The notes under the pieces were generated by a model, which did not search any database, was not told the DNA's origin, and was given only the letters and a program-made list of their open reading frames with translations. 64,000 nucleotides of DNA. Origin: Pedobacter chinensis. Lineage in GTDB: Bacteria > Bacteroidota > Bacteroidia > Sphingobacteriales > Sphingobacteriaceae. Numbering within the stretch: position 1 is the first letter of the stretch; each line of letters begins with the position of its first letter. The translations under genes were made by a program, and so were the position numbers. The stretch covers positions 620,001-684,000 of the forward strand of contig NZ_QPKV01000003.1 of the NCBI RefSeq assembly GCF_003339865.1, given 5' to 3'. This document shows, piece after piece, positions 43,622 through 52,671 of the stretch.

Positions 43622-43825
43622 ATGAGTGATATTCAGTTATATAGTCAAATTTCATCACTGCCTTCCGATTTAAAAAGACAGGTTTCTGAATTTGTGTCCT
43701 CTTTAAAGAAAAAATCGAATAGCAGTAAAAAAATTAAAGAAAGGCAATTCGGGTATGCGAAAGGTTTTTTTAAAACTGCTGATGATTTTGATGAACCTTT
43801 AGAAGATTTTAGAGAATACATGTAA
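43622..43825 (+). CDS. DUF2281-type antitoxin of a VapBC-like pair
   Basis: A 67-residue protein with N-terminal LPSDLKRQVSEFVSSLK, a DUF2281 pattern, and a C-terminal toxin-wrapping tail FKTADDFDEPLEDFREYM. Such proteins are the antitoxin part of PIN-domain toxin pairs and probably act as the autorepressor. Its TAA overlaps the toxin ATG by one base, so translation is coupled. Together the two genes separate gmk from nadD. Confidence 0.85.
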   Translation: MSDIQLYSQISSLPSDLKRQVSEFVSSLKKKSNSSKKIKERQFGYAKGFFKTADDFDEPLEDFREYM

Positions 43826-44208
43826 TGCCGTTTCTGTTAGATACGCATACTTTTATTTGGTTCATTAATGGAGATAATAACCTTCCTAAAAATGTAATTG
43901 ATAAAATAAAAAATTTAGATAATCAGTGTTACCTTAGTATTGCGAGTATTTGGGAAATCGCAATAAAATCTAAATTAAATAAACTATCTCTTTCTTCTGA
44001 TTTTGATAGAATTGAAGGTTTTTTAGACAATAATCAAATCGAGATACTTCCAATTACCTTTGATCATTTGCTTTCGCTAAATAATTTAGAATTTCATCAT
44101 CGTGATCCATTTGATCGGATTTTAATTGCGCAGGGCATTTCTGAAACATTGACTGTACTAACTAAAGATCAAAATTTCAATCTTTACAACGTCGAAATTT
44201 TTTGGTAA
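43825..44208 (+). CDS. PIN-domain toxin, VapC-like
   Basis: A 127-residue PIN-domain ribonuclease toxin. The acidic metal site is spread over LLDTHTFIW (Asp6), SIASIWEIAIK (Glu), and HHRDPFDRILIAQ, matching the type II VapC group with the HRDPFDR motif. It is expected to cut RNA, in some members tRNA, when the antitoxin is degraded. It is followed by nadD, whose ATG lies nine bases past the toxin stop. Confidence 0.88.
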   Translation: MPFLLDTHTFIWFINGDNNLPKNVIDKIKNLDNQCYLSIASIWEIAIKSKLNKLSLSSDFDRIEGFLDNNQIEILPITFDHLLSLNNLEFHHRDPFDRILIAQGISETLTVLTKDQNFNLYNVEIFW

Positions 44209-44216
44209 ACAATCAT

Positions 44217-44789
44217 ATGAAAACTGGCCTATTCTTTGGTTCATATAACCCAATTCATACAGGGCATTTGATCATTGCTAATTATATGGCTAATTATACA
44301 GCATTAGATGAAGTCTGGCTGGTGGTTTCGCCACATAATCCGCTGAAAGATAAAAGTGGCTTGACTAATATGTATGATCGGTTGGAAATGGCAAAGCTTG
44401 CAACGGAAAATACCGACCACATTCGTGTTAGCGATATTGAATTTTCATTGCCGCAACCTTCTTATACCATTGATACTTTAACTTATTTGCATGAGAAATA
44501 CCCGGGAAGAGAGTTTGTTCTTATTATGGGGGCAGATAATTTAGTGTCTCTTAAGAAATGGAAGAACTACGAGGTACTCTTAAAAAATTATCAAATCTTT
44601 GTTTATCCACGTCCTGGCGCTCATACAACTGAATGGGAAGGACATCCTGCGATTACTTTTACAAATACCCCGTTAATGGAAATCTCTTCTACATTCATCA
44701 GAAAAGCAATCAAAGAAGGGAAAAATGTTCAATTCTTTTTACCGGAAAAAGTGATCGACTTTATTGATGGCAAAGGAATGTATAAATAG
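44217..44789 (+). CDS. nadD: Nicotinate-nucleotide adenylyltransferase
   Basis: Joins ATP and nicotinate mononucleotide into deamido-NAD, a core NAD synthesis step. The nucleotidyltransferase signature GSYNPIHTGHL near residues 7-17 has the HxGH motif, and ISSTFIRKAI near the C-terminus is the ISSTxIR motif. I use the ATG at 44217 (MKTGLFFGSY); a TTG at 44202 would overlap the toxin gene. The 190-residue length is normal. Confidence 0.95.
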   Translation: MKTGLFFGSYNPIHTGHLIIANYMANYTALDEVWLVVSPHNPLKDKSGLTNMYDRLEMAKLATENTDHIRVSDIEFSLPQPSYTIDTLTYLHEKYPGREFVLIMGADNLVSLKKWKNYEVLLKNYQIFVYPRPGAHTTEWEGHPAITFTNTPLMEISSTFIRKAIKEGKNVQFFLPEKVIDFIDGKGMYK

Positions 44790-44803
44790 TTTTTTAAAAA
44801 AAG

Positions 44804-44921
44804 GTCTGTCCAAAATGTCTTCGTTCTGTCGTCATTCCCAATTAAATTGGGGATGACGCGAAATTTGAAGATATGTTCACACGGTAGCGTTTTTCGTGGA
44901 AAATTAACTTTTTGGACAGAC
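44804..44921. repeat. 118-bp inverted-repeat element between nadD and the efflux operon
   Basis: Outer arms GTCTGTCCAAAA (44804-44815) and TTTTGGACAGAC (44910-44921) are perfect 12-bp complements. Within them, at 44830-44857, is a second palindrome of the GTCATTCCC ... GGGGATGAC type. It lies between convergent genes and probably acts as a terminator that has gained an insert. Confidence 0.75.
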
Positions 44922-44933
44922 TTTCATTACTAT

Positions 44934-46334
44934 TTATTTCCAACCACCGCCTAATGCACGGTATAAATTAACTACCGATTGTAATTTTTGCAGTTTATCA
45001 TTTATGCCATTCAACTGTGCCGCTAGCAAACTTTGCTCTGAAGTTAAAACGTCAGTATAATTTGTTGCCGAACTATAGCGTAATAATTCTTTGGTAAAAT
45101 CAACAGCTTTAGTTAAAGAGGCAATTTGTTTTGCTCTTGTTTCTTCTTTTTCAGCAGCGGTTTGATACGCATATAAGGCGTTTGATACTTCCTGTCCGCC
45201 GGTTAATAGTGTTTGCTGAAAAGCGTAGAATGCAATTTGCTGGTTAGCTTCAGCTGTTTTTAAACGGGCCTTGTTTTGCCCTTTAGCAAAAATCGGCTGC
45301 GTTAAGCCACCCACCAGATTATAAAATACAGATTGACTAAAGAAATCTCTAAGTTGTAAAGTTGATAAACCACCAGATGCAGTTAAAGTTAAAGCTGGAT
45401 AGAAATAGGTTTTAGCAACATTCGTGTTTTCAAAAGCTGCTCTGAATCCCAATTCAGCAGCAATTACATCAGGACGATTTTGCAGCAACTGAGCAGAAAC
45501 ACCAGTTTGCAAATTAGTATAGGGCATTTGCTGATCTAGAGTTGTTCTGTTGATCGAACCAGGCGCCTGAACCAGTATTACACTTAAAGCATTCTCCGCT
45601 TCTTTAATGCTTCTCTTTAAATCTGGAACGGTAACCTGAGCGGCATACAAATTTGCTTCACTTTGAACCACTGCAGCGCCATTAACCACTGCACCTTCTT
45701 TCAAAGCTTTCATGGTTTCAACATCTTGTGTTCTGATTTTAATCGTTTGCTCAGTTATGGCCAGTTGTTTATCTAAAGCCAGTAAGGTATAATAACTGTT
45801 GGCAATTGTAGCAATTAATTGCGTTTGTACAGCACGCTTTGCCGCATCGCTTTGAAGCAATGTTGCATAAGCAGCACGTTTTGCACTGCTTAGCTTGCCC
45901 CAAATATCTGCCTCCCAGGCAGTGCTTAATTGTGCTCTGTAAGTTTGAGTTTCCAGGTTAATGTTGATTCCTGGAGGAAAATTTAATGCCGAACGTGATT
46001 GTTTTGCATCTGTAACAGATAAGTCGCCTTGTAAGCTTGGTAGAAATGCAGCCCGGCTTTGTTGCAGGTTGGCTTCTGAAATTTTAATTCGTTCTATTGC
46101 TTGTTTTAAATCCAGGTTTTCATTTATCCCTTTTTGTATTAATGATTGCAGTGTTGTATCTGAAAACAGATTTTTCCATGGCAAATCTGCCATGGTTGTT
46201 GTATCTGTTGTGTTATGATCCCGGTATAAACCTTCGTTTTGAACCTGTGGGCGATTGTATTTTTGAGTTACGCAAGCGCTTAAGGTAAGTATGGCAAAAC
46301 CGATTAAAATGGAATGCTTATGTTTGAATTTCAT
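44934..46334 (-). CDS. RND efflux outer-membrane factor (TolC/OprM family lipoprotein)
   Basis: A 466-residue outer-membrane channel with a lipobox in LTLSACVTQ and the typical long coiled helices and repeats of the OEP domain (such as LDLKQAIERIKISEANLQQSR, RPDVIAAELGFRAA). It exports substrates delivered by the RND pump. It is the third gene of the operon, 12 bp after the permease. Confidence 0.93.
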   Translation of the reverse strand: MKFKHKHSILIGFAILTLSACVTQKYNRPQVQNEGLYRDHNTTDTTTMADLPWKNLFSDTTLQSLIQKGINENLDLKQAIERIKISEANLQQSRAAFLPSLQGDLSVTDAKQSRSALNFPPGININLETQTYRAQLSTAWEADIWGKLSSAKRAAYATLLQSDAAKRAVQTQLIATIANSYYTLLALDKQLAITEQTIKIRTQDVETMKALKEGAVVNGAAVVQSEANLYAAQVTVPDLKRSIKEAENALSVILVQAPGSINRTTLDQQMPYTNLQTGVSAQLLQNRPDVIAAELGFRAAFENTNVAKTYFYPALTLTASGGLSTLQLRDFFSQSVFYNLVGGLTQPIFAKGQNKARLKTAEANQQIAFYAFQQTLLTGGQEVSNALYAYQTAAEKEETRAKQIASLTKAVDFTKELLRYSSATNYTDVLTSEQSLLAAQLNGINDKLQKLQSVVNLYRALGGGWK

Positions 46335-46346
46335 GTTCGATTTAGA

Positions 46347-49300
46347 TTAATGTTTACTTTTCGCTGTTGCTAATTCGTATTCTTCAGGAGTTTGTTCTTT
46401 TTCAATTCCCTCTTCGAAAGGTGATTTATTGCTTACCTTTTCTTGCAGTGTTTGAAAGATGATAAACAGAGCAGGAATTACAAATACTCCAAATAAGGTT
46501 CCGATTAGCATACCGCCAACTGCACCGGTACCAATTGATTTATTCCCAGATGCCCCCACACCTGTCGACAGCATCAAAGGCAATAAACCTAAAATAAAGG
46601 CAAAAGATGTCATTAAAATGGGACGTAAACGGGCTGTTGCCCCATCAATAGCGGCATTAACAATGCTCATTCCTTTTCTCCGTCTGTCTACAGCATATTC
46701 TACAATCAAAATAGCATTCTTGGCTAATAAACCAACCAGCATGATGAGGGTAATTTGAGTGTAGATGTTATTATCCACTCCAAATAATTTATCAAAAACA
46801 AATACTCCAGCTAAACCTACGGGTAATGAAATCAGAACCGCTAGCGGCAAAATATAACTTTCGTACTGTGCGGCCAATAAGAAATAAACGAAGATTACAC
46901 AAAGCAGGAAAATGAATATCGTTTGGCTACCACTGCTCATCTCCTCACGGGATAAACCAGAGAATTCGTAGCCATAGCCAACTGGTAAATGTGCGGCTGC
47001 TTCTTCCTGAACTGCTTTTAAAGCATCTCCCGAGCTATAACCAGCATTTGGATTACCTGTAACAGCTATTGAAGTAAACAAGTTGAAACGGGAAATTGCC
47101 TGAGGACCGTAAACCTTGGTTAGTGTAATAAATTCTGAAACCGGGGCCATCTGGCCTTTGGAATTACGAACGTAAATGCTGGTTAATGTTTGTTCATTCG
47201 AGCGATATTTTGCATCGGCTTGGTACATTACCCTGAATTGTTTCCCGAATTTGTTAAAGTTAGAAGCATAAACACCACCATAATAGCCTTGCATTACAGC
47301 TAAGACATCACTAACGGTTAATCCTGCTTGCTTAACTTTTGCTACATTCACATCAATTTGATACTGCGGGAAGTTGGGATTAAACGATGTTGATGCATAT
47401 TGAATTTCTTTACGTTTGCTCAATGCAGCAAGAAAACCATTACCAACATCATTGAATTTTCTAATATCGCCACCAGTTTTATCCTGCAATTGAAATTCAA
47501 AACCGCCGCTGGTACCGAAACCTTGAATGGTTGGTGGCGCGAAGAAGATGATTTTTGCACCTTTAATACCTGCGGTTTTGGCAAATAACTCTCCAATAAT
47601 AGTTTTAACATCACGTTTACGCTCGTTCCATGGAATTAATCGTGAAATAACCATTCCGTATGAACTGCCAGAACCACTGATCATACTACGGCCCACAACT
47701 CTTAATGAATTCTTGATTTCATCAACGCTATGAACGATACTGTCAATTTTCGTGATAATCACATTTGTTTCCTCCTGAGAAGTTCCAGCAGGTAAGGAAA
47801 TATCAGACATGATGGTTCCTAAATCCTCATTCGGCACAAAGCCTTTTGGGGTGGTGTTCATTGTCCAAACCAAAACGATGGTAAAAAATGCAATTCCTAA
47901 TCCAACTATCCATTTCTTTCTTGATAGAAAACCAACGGATTTTTTGTACTTATTGGTTACCGCATCGAAAGAGGTATTAAAAGCAGCATAAAAACGTTCC
48001 AAGAAATTTTTCTTTTTCTCATGGCCATCTTTATGCGGTTTTAAGAATAATGCACATAACGCAGGACTTAGCGTTAATGCGTTAATAGCTGAAAGGATAA
48101 TCGAGATCGCAAGCGTTAAACCAAACTGTTTGTAGAACACACCTGACGAACCTTGTATAAAACTTACCGGAACAAATACTGCGGCCATTACCAGGGTGAT
48201 CGAAATAATTGCCCCACTAATATCATCCATGGCATCAACCGTAGCTTTTTTGGCATCGGTATAACCTTCATCAAGCTTAGCATGAACGGCCTCCACTACC
48301 ACAATGGCATCATCAACCACAATACCAATTGCCAGCACAAGGGCAAACAGTGTTAATAAATTGATGGTAAAACCAAATAAACTCAGAAAGAAAAATGTAC
48401 CGATAATTGCCACCGGAACACTTATCGCCGGAATTAAGGTTGAACGGAAATCTTGTAAAAAGATGAATACCACCAGGAACACTAAAATAAACGCTTCAAT
48501 CAAGGTATGAATTACTTTTTCTATTGATGCATCCAAAAAATCGTTAACGTTCACAAGTGTTGTATAGTGAACGCCCTTAGGAAATGATTTTTGTGCTTCA
48601 TCCAATGTTTTGATGGAGTTCTCAATTACCTCTTTTGCATTTGAACCTGCTGTTTGATTAATTGCAATACCCAAAGCTTGTTTACCGTTAAACTTTACTG
48701 AACTGGCATAACTTTGTGCACCCATTTCAATTCTGGCAACATCTTTTAAACGAAGAACCTGCCCGTTTGCATCAGCTTTTATAATGATGTTACTGAACTG
48801 GGCCTCATCTTTTAACCGGCCGGAATATTTAAGTGTATATTGAAATGCCTGATTTCCCTGCTCTCCAAATTGTCCGGGAGCGGCCTCAACGTTTTGCTCA
48901 GCTAATGCAACATTCACATCGTTCGGTATTAAACCATAGGTAGCCATTACATCTGGTTTTAACCAAATGCGCATGGTATAGTCCATTTGCCCGAATGCAC
49001 TTGCATCACCCACACCGTTTATACGTTTAATCTGCGGGATGATGTTGATATTAGCATAATTCTGCAAAAACTTCTGATCGTAAGACGGATCATCACTGTA
49101 AATACCAAAGATCAGCACGTTACTCGCCTGTCTTTTAGCTGTGATCACACCTGACCGTGTCACTTCCGCAGGTAGTAAGCTGGTTGCCCTTGCAACCCTG
49201 TTTTGTACGTTAACAGCTGCTAAATCGGGATTTGTACCCAATTTAAAGTTAATTGTAATTGTTGCTGTACCATCATTGCTTGCCGTTGAAGTCATGTAGG

Positions 49301-49526
49301 TCATATCTTCAACTCCGTTTATTTGTTCTTCAAGCGGAATAACAACACTATTCATTACCACATCAGCGTTTGCCCCCTGATAAGAAGTAGAAACCTGTAC
49401 GGTTGGAGGAGCAATTTCAGGGTATTGTGAAACCGGTAACGTTGCTAAACCTAAAACACCGAGGATAACGATGATGATGGATATAACTGTAGACAGAACC
49501 GGTCTTTCTATAAATTTCTTAAACAT
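46347..49526 (-). CDS. RND multidrug efflux permease (AcrB/MexB family)
   Basis: A 1059-residue inner-membrane proton antiporter of the HAE1 class. N-terminal MFKKFIERPVLSTVISIIIV, the periplasmic porter region, then the TM4 acidic pair in AIGIVVDDAIVVVEAVHAK and the TM10 lysine in GLLAKNAILIVEY are seen, all part of the proton relay. It pumps hydrophobic compounds from the periplasm to the outside. It follows the adaptor gene by 41 bp. Confidence 0.96.
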   Translation of the reverse strand: MFKKFIERPVLSTVISIIIVILGVLGLATLPVSQYPEIAPPTVQVSTSYQGANADVVMNSVVIPLEEQINGVEDMTYMTSTASNDGTATITINFKLGTNPDLAAVNVQNRVARATSLLPAEVTRSGVITAKRQASNVLIFGIYSDDPSYDQKFLQNYANINIIPQIKRINGVGDASAFGQMDYTMRIWLKPDVMATYGLIPNDVNVALAEQNVEAAPGQFGEQGNQAFQYTLKYSGRLKDEAQFSNIIIKADANGQVLRLKDVARIEMGAQSYASSVKFNGKQALGIAINQTAGSNAKEVIENSIKTLDEAQKSFPKGVHYTTLVNVNDFLDASIEKVIHTLIEAFILVFLVVFIFLQDFRSTLIPAISVPVAIIGTFFFLSLFGFTINLLTLFALVLAIGIVVDDAIVVVEAVHAKLDEGYTDAKKATVDAMDDISGAIISITLVMAAVFVPVSFIQGSSGVFYKQFGLTLAISIILSAINALTLSPALCALFLKPHKDGHEKKKNFLERFYAAFNTSFDAVTNKYKKSVGFLSRKKWIVGLGIAFFTIVLVWTMNTTPKGFVPNEDLGTIMSDISLPAGTSQEETNVIITKIDSIVHSVDEIKNSLRVVGRSMISGSGSSYGMVISRLIPWNERKRDVKTIIGELFAKTAGIKGAKIIFFAPPTIQGFGTSGGFEFQLQDKTGGDIRKFNDVGNGFLAALSKRKEIQYASTSFNPNFPQYQIDVNVAKVKQAGLTVSDVLAVMQGYYGGVYASNFNKFGKQFRVMYQADAKYRSNEQTLTSIYVRNSKGQMAPVSEFITLTKVYGPQAISRFNLFTSIAVTGNPNAGYSSGDALKAVQEEAAAHLPVGYGYEFSGLSREEMSSGSQTIFIFLLCVIFVYFLLAAQYESYILPLAVLISLPVGLAGVFVFDKLFGVDNNIYTQITLIMLVGLLAKNAILIVEYAVDRRRKGMSIVNAAIDGATARLRPILMTSFAFILGLLPLMLSTGVGASGNKSIGTGAVGGMLIGTLFGVFVIPALFIIFQTLQEKVSNKSPFEEGIEKEQTPEEYELATAKSKH

Positions 49527-49567
49527 AATTAATATTGATTACACTGATAAGTGTGCAGTGAAATTTT

Positions 49568-50737
49568 CTATTTTTTTATTTCAGCATAAACTGAATCAGC
49601 ACTTTGTTCTTCTGGTTTAATTTTAGTGCCATCTTTTAACGATTGAAAACCTTCCAATACGATTTTATCGCCAGCTTTTAAGCCTTTGGTTACCACGTAA
49701 AACTTATCTTTGGCTAAATCCATAATCTCAATTTCAGTACTAATGATTTTAGATGAATCGCCCAAAACATAAACGAATTTTTTACCCTGCAAATCGATCG
49801 TTGATTTTTGTGGAACCAGAATAGCGTTTTCTACTTTCTGCGGAATTCTGACAGAAGCACTTGCTCCGGATTTTAACAGTGAAATTGGATTCGGAAAAGT
49901 AGCACGTAAACTTGCTGAGCCCGTAGCAGTATTAATCTGGCCATTTATCGATTCAATTTTGCCGTTTTGTGCATAAACCGTTCCATCTGCCAATACCAAA
50001 CTAACTGGCGGAATATTTTTCATTTGCTCAGCTAAGGTATTTCCCTTGTAGGTTTTAGAAAAATCTAAAAGTTGCTTTTCGTTTAGTGAAAAATAAGCGT
50101 AAACTTTTGATGTATTTGAAACCGTAGTTAATGGTTCGGCACTTGAGCTGCTCACTAAACTTCCGTTACGGAATGGAATACTGCCTACAACTCCATCAAC
50201 CGGACTTGTAATTGATGTGTAACTTAAATTTACCTGAGCATTTACTAAGGTTGCTTTAGCTTGTGCCAATGCGGCTTTTCTACTTTGTAGCGTTAATTGT
50301 GCTGCATCTAAATCATATTTACTAATGATATCTTTTTCTACCAATGGCCTGGTTTTATTAACTTGTAATTGGGCGGCATTAACATCTGCTTCAGCGCTGC
50401 TAATTGCGGCTTTTGCAGTTCTAACTTCCTGCTCATATTGTGGTGCCATAATAGTAAAAAGCAGTTGACCCTTTTTTACCACCGAACCCTCATCTACAAA
50501 TATTTTCTGAATAAAACCATCAACTTTAGGGCGGATATCAATATTTTGAATACCTTCAATTGTGGCCGGATAATCTGAATTCAATTCTGTTGTTTGTGTG
50601 TGGACAGTAAAAACCGGATAAGCTTGCGGACCAGCCGCCGCTTCTGCTGCGGCTTTTTTTTCTTCTTCATTATTTCCGCATGATGCTAAAAGTATAGCGA
50701 TGCTCATGCTAAAAAAGAGAGTTGTTACTTTTCTCAT
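49568..50737 (-). CDS. RND efflux periplasmic adaptor (AcrA/MexA family lipoprotein)
   Basis: A 389-residue membrane-fusion protein with a lipobox (ILLASCGNN), a lipoyl-like domain (VDGFIQKIFVDEGSVVKKGQLLF), a helical hairpin with AAxxQVNKTRPLVEKDIIS, and beta-barrel domains. It connects the permease with the outer-membrane factor. It is the first gene of the operon, and the upstream region carries two overlapping palindromes. Confidence 0.94.
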   Translation of the reverse strand: MRKVTTLFFSMSIAILLASCGNNEEEKKAAAEAAAGPQAYPVFTVHTQTTELNSDYPATIEGIQNIDIRPKVDGFIQKIFVDEGSVVKKGQLLFTIMAPQYEQEVRTAKAAISSAEADVNAAQLQVNKTRPLVEKDIISKYDLDAAQLTLQSRKAALAQAKATLVNAQVNLSYTSITSPVDGVVGSIPFRNGSLVSSSSAEPLTTVSNTSKVYAYFSLNEKQLLDFSKTYKGNTLAEQMKNIPPVSLVLADGTVYAQNGKIESINGQINTATGSASLRATFPNPISLLKSGASASVRIPQKVENAILVPQKSTIDLQGKKFVYVLGDSSKIISTEIEIMDLAKDKFYVVTKGLKAGDKIVLEGFQSLKDGTKIKPEEQSADSVYAEIKK

Positions 50738-51114
50738 GGACTATTTTGGTGTGTGTTTAAATTTAACTTCGGGAGTTGAAAACGTTTATCAAAATTTGGG
50801 TTTTGATTTGCCGATTTCTGCCCAAAAATAGAGCCTAAAAAAAAATAACTTTGTCCAAATTCTGTCATTTAATCAATCGATTGATTTATTGTATAAATCA
50901 AAATAGCTTTTTTTAGCTTTAAATTGTTGTTTTATAGCAGTTTATGAGTAATTTTTAGGTTATATATGATGTGTAAATATCTTGCGACAGTGTTAATTTT
51001 CCGTTAATTCGTAATAATTCCTATAAAAAATGTTAAGAAAAACAGCCAGTCAGATGGGCATGTTAGTGTAAGAAATACACAAGCTGAAATAATAAAAATT
51101 ACTAGCTTAGTATC
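50738..51114. other. Intergenic region between the efflux operon and ynfA
   Basis: Divergent promoter region of 377 bp. Two overlapping palindromes lie at 50871-50900, and a plus-strand TAACTTTG box (50846-50853) is a possible -7 element. No gene is seen. Confidence 0.55.
50871..50900. promoter_or_regulatory. Overlapping palindromes upstream of the efflux operon
   Basis: AATCAATCGATTGATT (50871-50886) is a perfect 16-bp palindrome. It overlaps TGATTTAT-TGT-ATAAATCA (50882-50900), an 8-bp stem. Either could be a repressor operator of TetR or MarR type, but no regulator gene is adjacent. Confidence 0.5.
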
Positions 51115-51447
51115 ATGGAAATCATCAGATCATTATCAATCTTTATCCTTGCCGGGCTTTGCGAAATAGGAGGAGGTTATCTCATTTGGTTATGGCTTAA
51201 AGACGGGAAACCACATTGGTTTGGGCTAATGGGGAGTATAATCCTGATCGCTTACGGTGTGGTTGCAACATGGCAAACTGCAAACTTCGGCAGAACATAC
51301 GCAACTTATGGAGGGGTGTTTATTGTGATGGCTTTGATCTGGGCATGGAAAGTTGATGGATTTAAGCCAGATAAATACGATGTTATTGGAGCAACTATCG
51401 CACTTGTCGGAGTTTGCATTATAATCTATGCTCCAAGGCATCCTTAG
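51115..51447 (+). CDS. YnfA family (UPF0060) membrane protein
   Basis: A 110-residue four-helix inner-membrane protein of the small drug/metabolite transporter type. The pattern [20 protein letters not shown] near residues 13-32, then [13 protein letters not shown] and [17 protein letters not shown], is diagnostic for UPF0060. The transport substrate is unknown. It is divergent from the efflux operon and convergent with dapF. Confidence 0.92.
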   Translation: MEIIRSLSIFILAGLCEIGGGYLIWLWLKDGKPHWFGLMGSIILIAYGVVATWQTANFGRTYATYGGVFIVMALIWAWKVDGFKPDKYDVIGATIALVGVCIIIYAPRHP

Positions 51448-51508
51448 TAAAATTCTAAAAAGGCAGTGATTTGTTGGTTCCCGTTAATGATAGATCAAAA
51501 CCAAGGGC

Positions 51509-52291
51509 TTAATCTGTTTTGCCTTCAAAAACCAATTTCGCAGGACCGCATAAGAATACATTGGTAAAATGATTACCATCGTAATCGAATTCGATTTTGA
51601 TATCGCCACCTAAAACTTTAATAGCTGTTACGATATGGCCTGTTTTATTTTTGTATTTAGCCATTGCCATTGCAACAGCCGTTACACCCGTGCCACAAGC
51701 ATAGGTTTCATCCTCAACACCACGTTCATAAGTTCTGACAAATAAGTGATCGCCTTTATCTTCTACGAAATTAACATTGATCCCTTTTTCACTGTAAATG
51801 TCATTATAACGGATTTTCTTCCCTGCAGTAAAAACATCAAAATCCTTCAGATCATTTTGCATGGCAACATAATGAGGTGAGCCGGTGTTTAAAATAAATG
51901 CTTCCCCATCGTTGGTTATAGTATCAACATCAATCATTTGTAAATCTACCCAATCGCCTGATTCTGAAATTCTGGCATAATGCGGGCCATCAACTGCCAA
52001 AAAGTTCGTTTCTTTGTTAATGATACCAAGATGTTTGGCAAAGGCAACAATGCACCTTCCGCCATTTCCGCACATACTGCCTAATTTGCCATCAGCATTA
52101 AAATAATGCATCTCAAAATCATAATCATCATGTTTGGTAATGAACATCAAACCATCAGCGCCAATACCGAAACGACGGTGGCAAAGTTGCGCAACCAATT
52201 CATTATCAATATCTTTTAATGGACTTGTTGTATGGTCTATCAAAATAAAATCGTTACCTGCGCCCTGATATTTAAAGAAACTAGTTTTCAT
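51509..52291 (-). CDS. dapF: Diaminopimelate epimerase
   Basis: Interconverts LL- and meso-diaminopimelate for lysine and peptidoglycan synthesis. The two catalytic cysteines are visible in GSMCGNGGRC and YACGTGVTAVA, as are the N-terminal KYQGAGNDFILID and the GIGADGLMFI block. At 260 residues it has normal length. Confidence 0.96.
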   Translation of the reverse strand: MKTSFFKYQGAGNDFILIDHTTSPLKDIDNELVAQLCHRRFGIGADGLMFITKHDDYDFEMHYFNADGKLGSMCGNGGRCIVAFAKHLGIINKETNFLAVDGPHYARISESGDWVDLQMIDVDTITNDGEAFILNTGSPHYVAMQNDLKDFDVFTAGKKIRYNDIYSEKGINVNFVEDKGDHLFVRTYERGVEDETYACGTGVTAVAMAMAKYKNKTGHIVTAIKVLGGDIKIEFDYDGNHFTNVFLCGPAKLVFEGKTD

Positions 52292-52671
52292 TCAATCTTC
52301 ATTTTTTAATGCAATATTTGAGTTGCAAAAGCTACTTAATGATAAGTGTTTTTTAATTTAACATTTTTTAACACAGATTTGAGTGCTTTGAAGATACAAA
52401 TATCGTTTATATGGTACTAAATTTGAATAAACTTACGAAAGAAAATTTGAGCAGATAAAAACTGCCAGAGCATTCTGCTTAAATCAAAGTGAATACAATG
52501 CTCTTGCAAACCTTGCAAATTGACAAATGAGTTATTTAAGCAAACAATTAGCTAGCAGTGTGGCTTATAATAAATCATGATTTTAAAAATAATACACAAA
52601 AATGAAGTTAATAAACGCTGGAAAAAATGCTTTTAAGAGCTTTATGACCATTAAAAACAATTATTAAACAC
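52292..52671. other. Intergenic region between dapF and the DegP-type gene
   Basis: 380 bp between divergent genes, AT-rich and without a supported frame. A small inverted repeat (GAGCATT at 52468 with AATGCTC ending at 52503) is the only structure seen. It probably holds both promoters. Confidence 0.5.
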
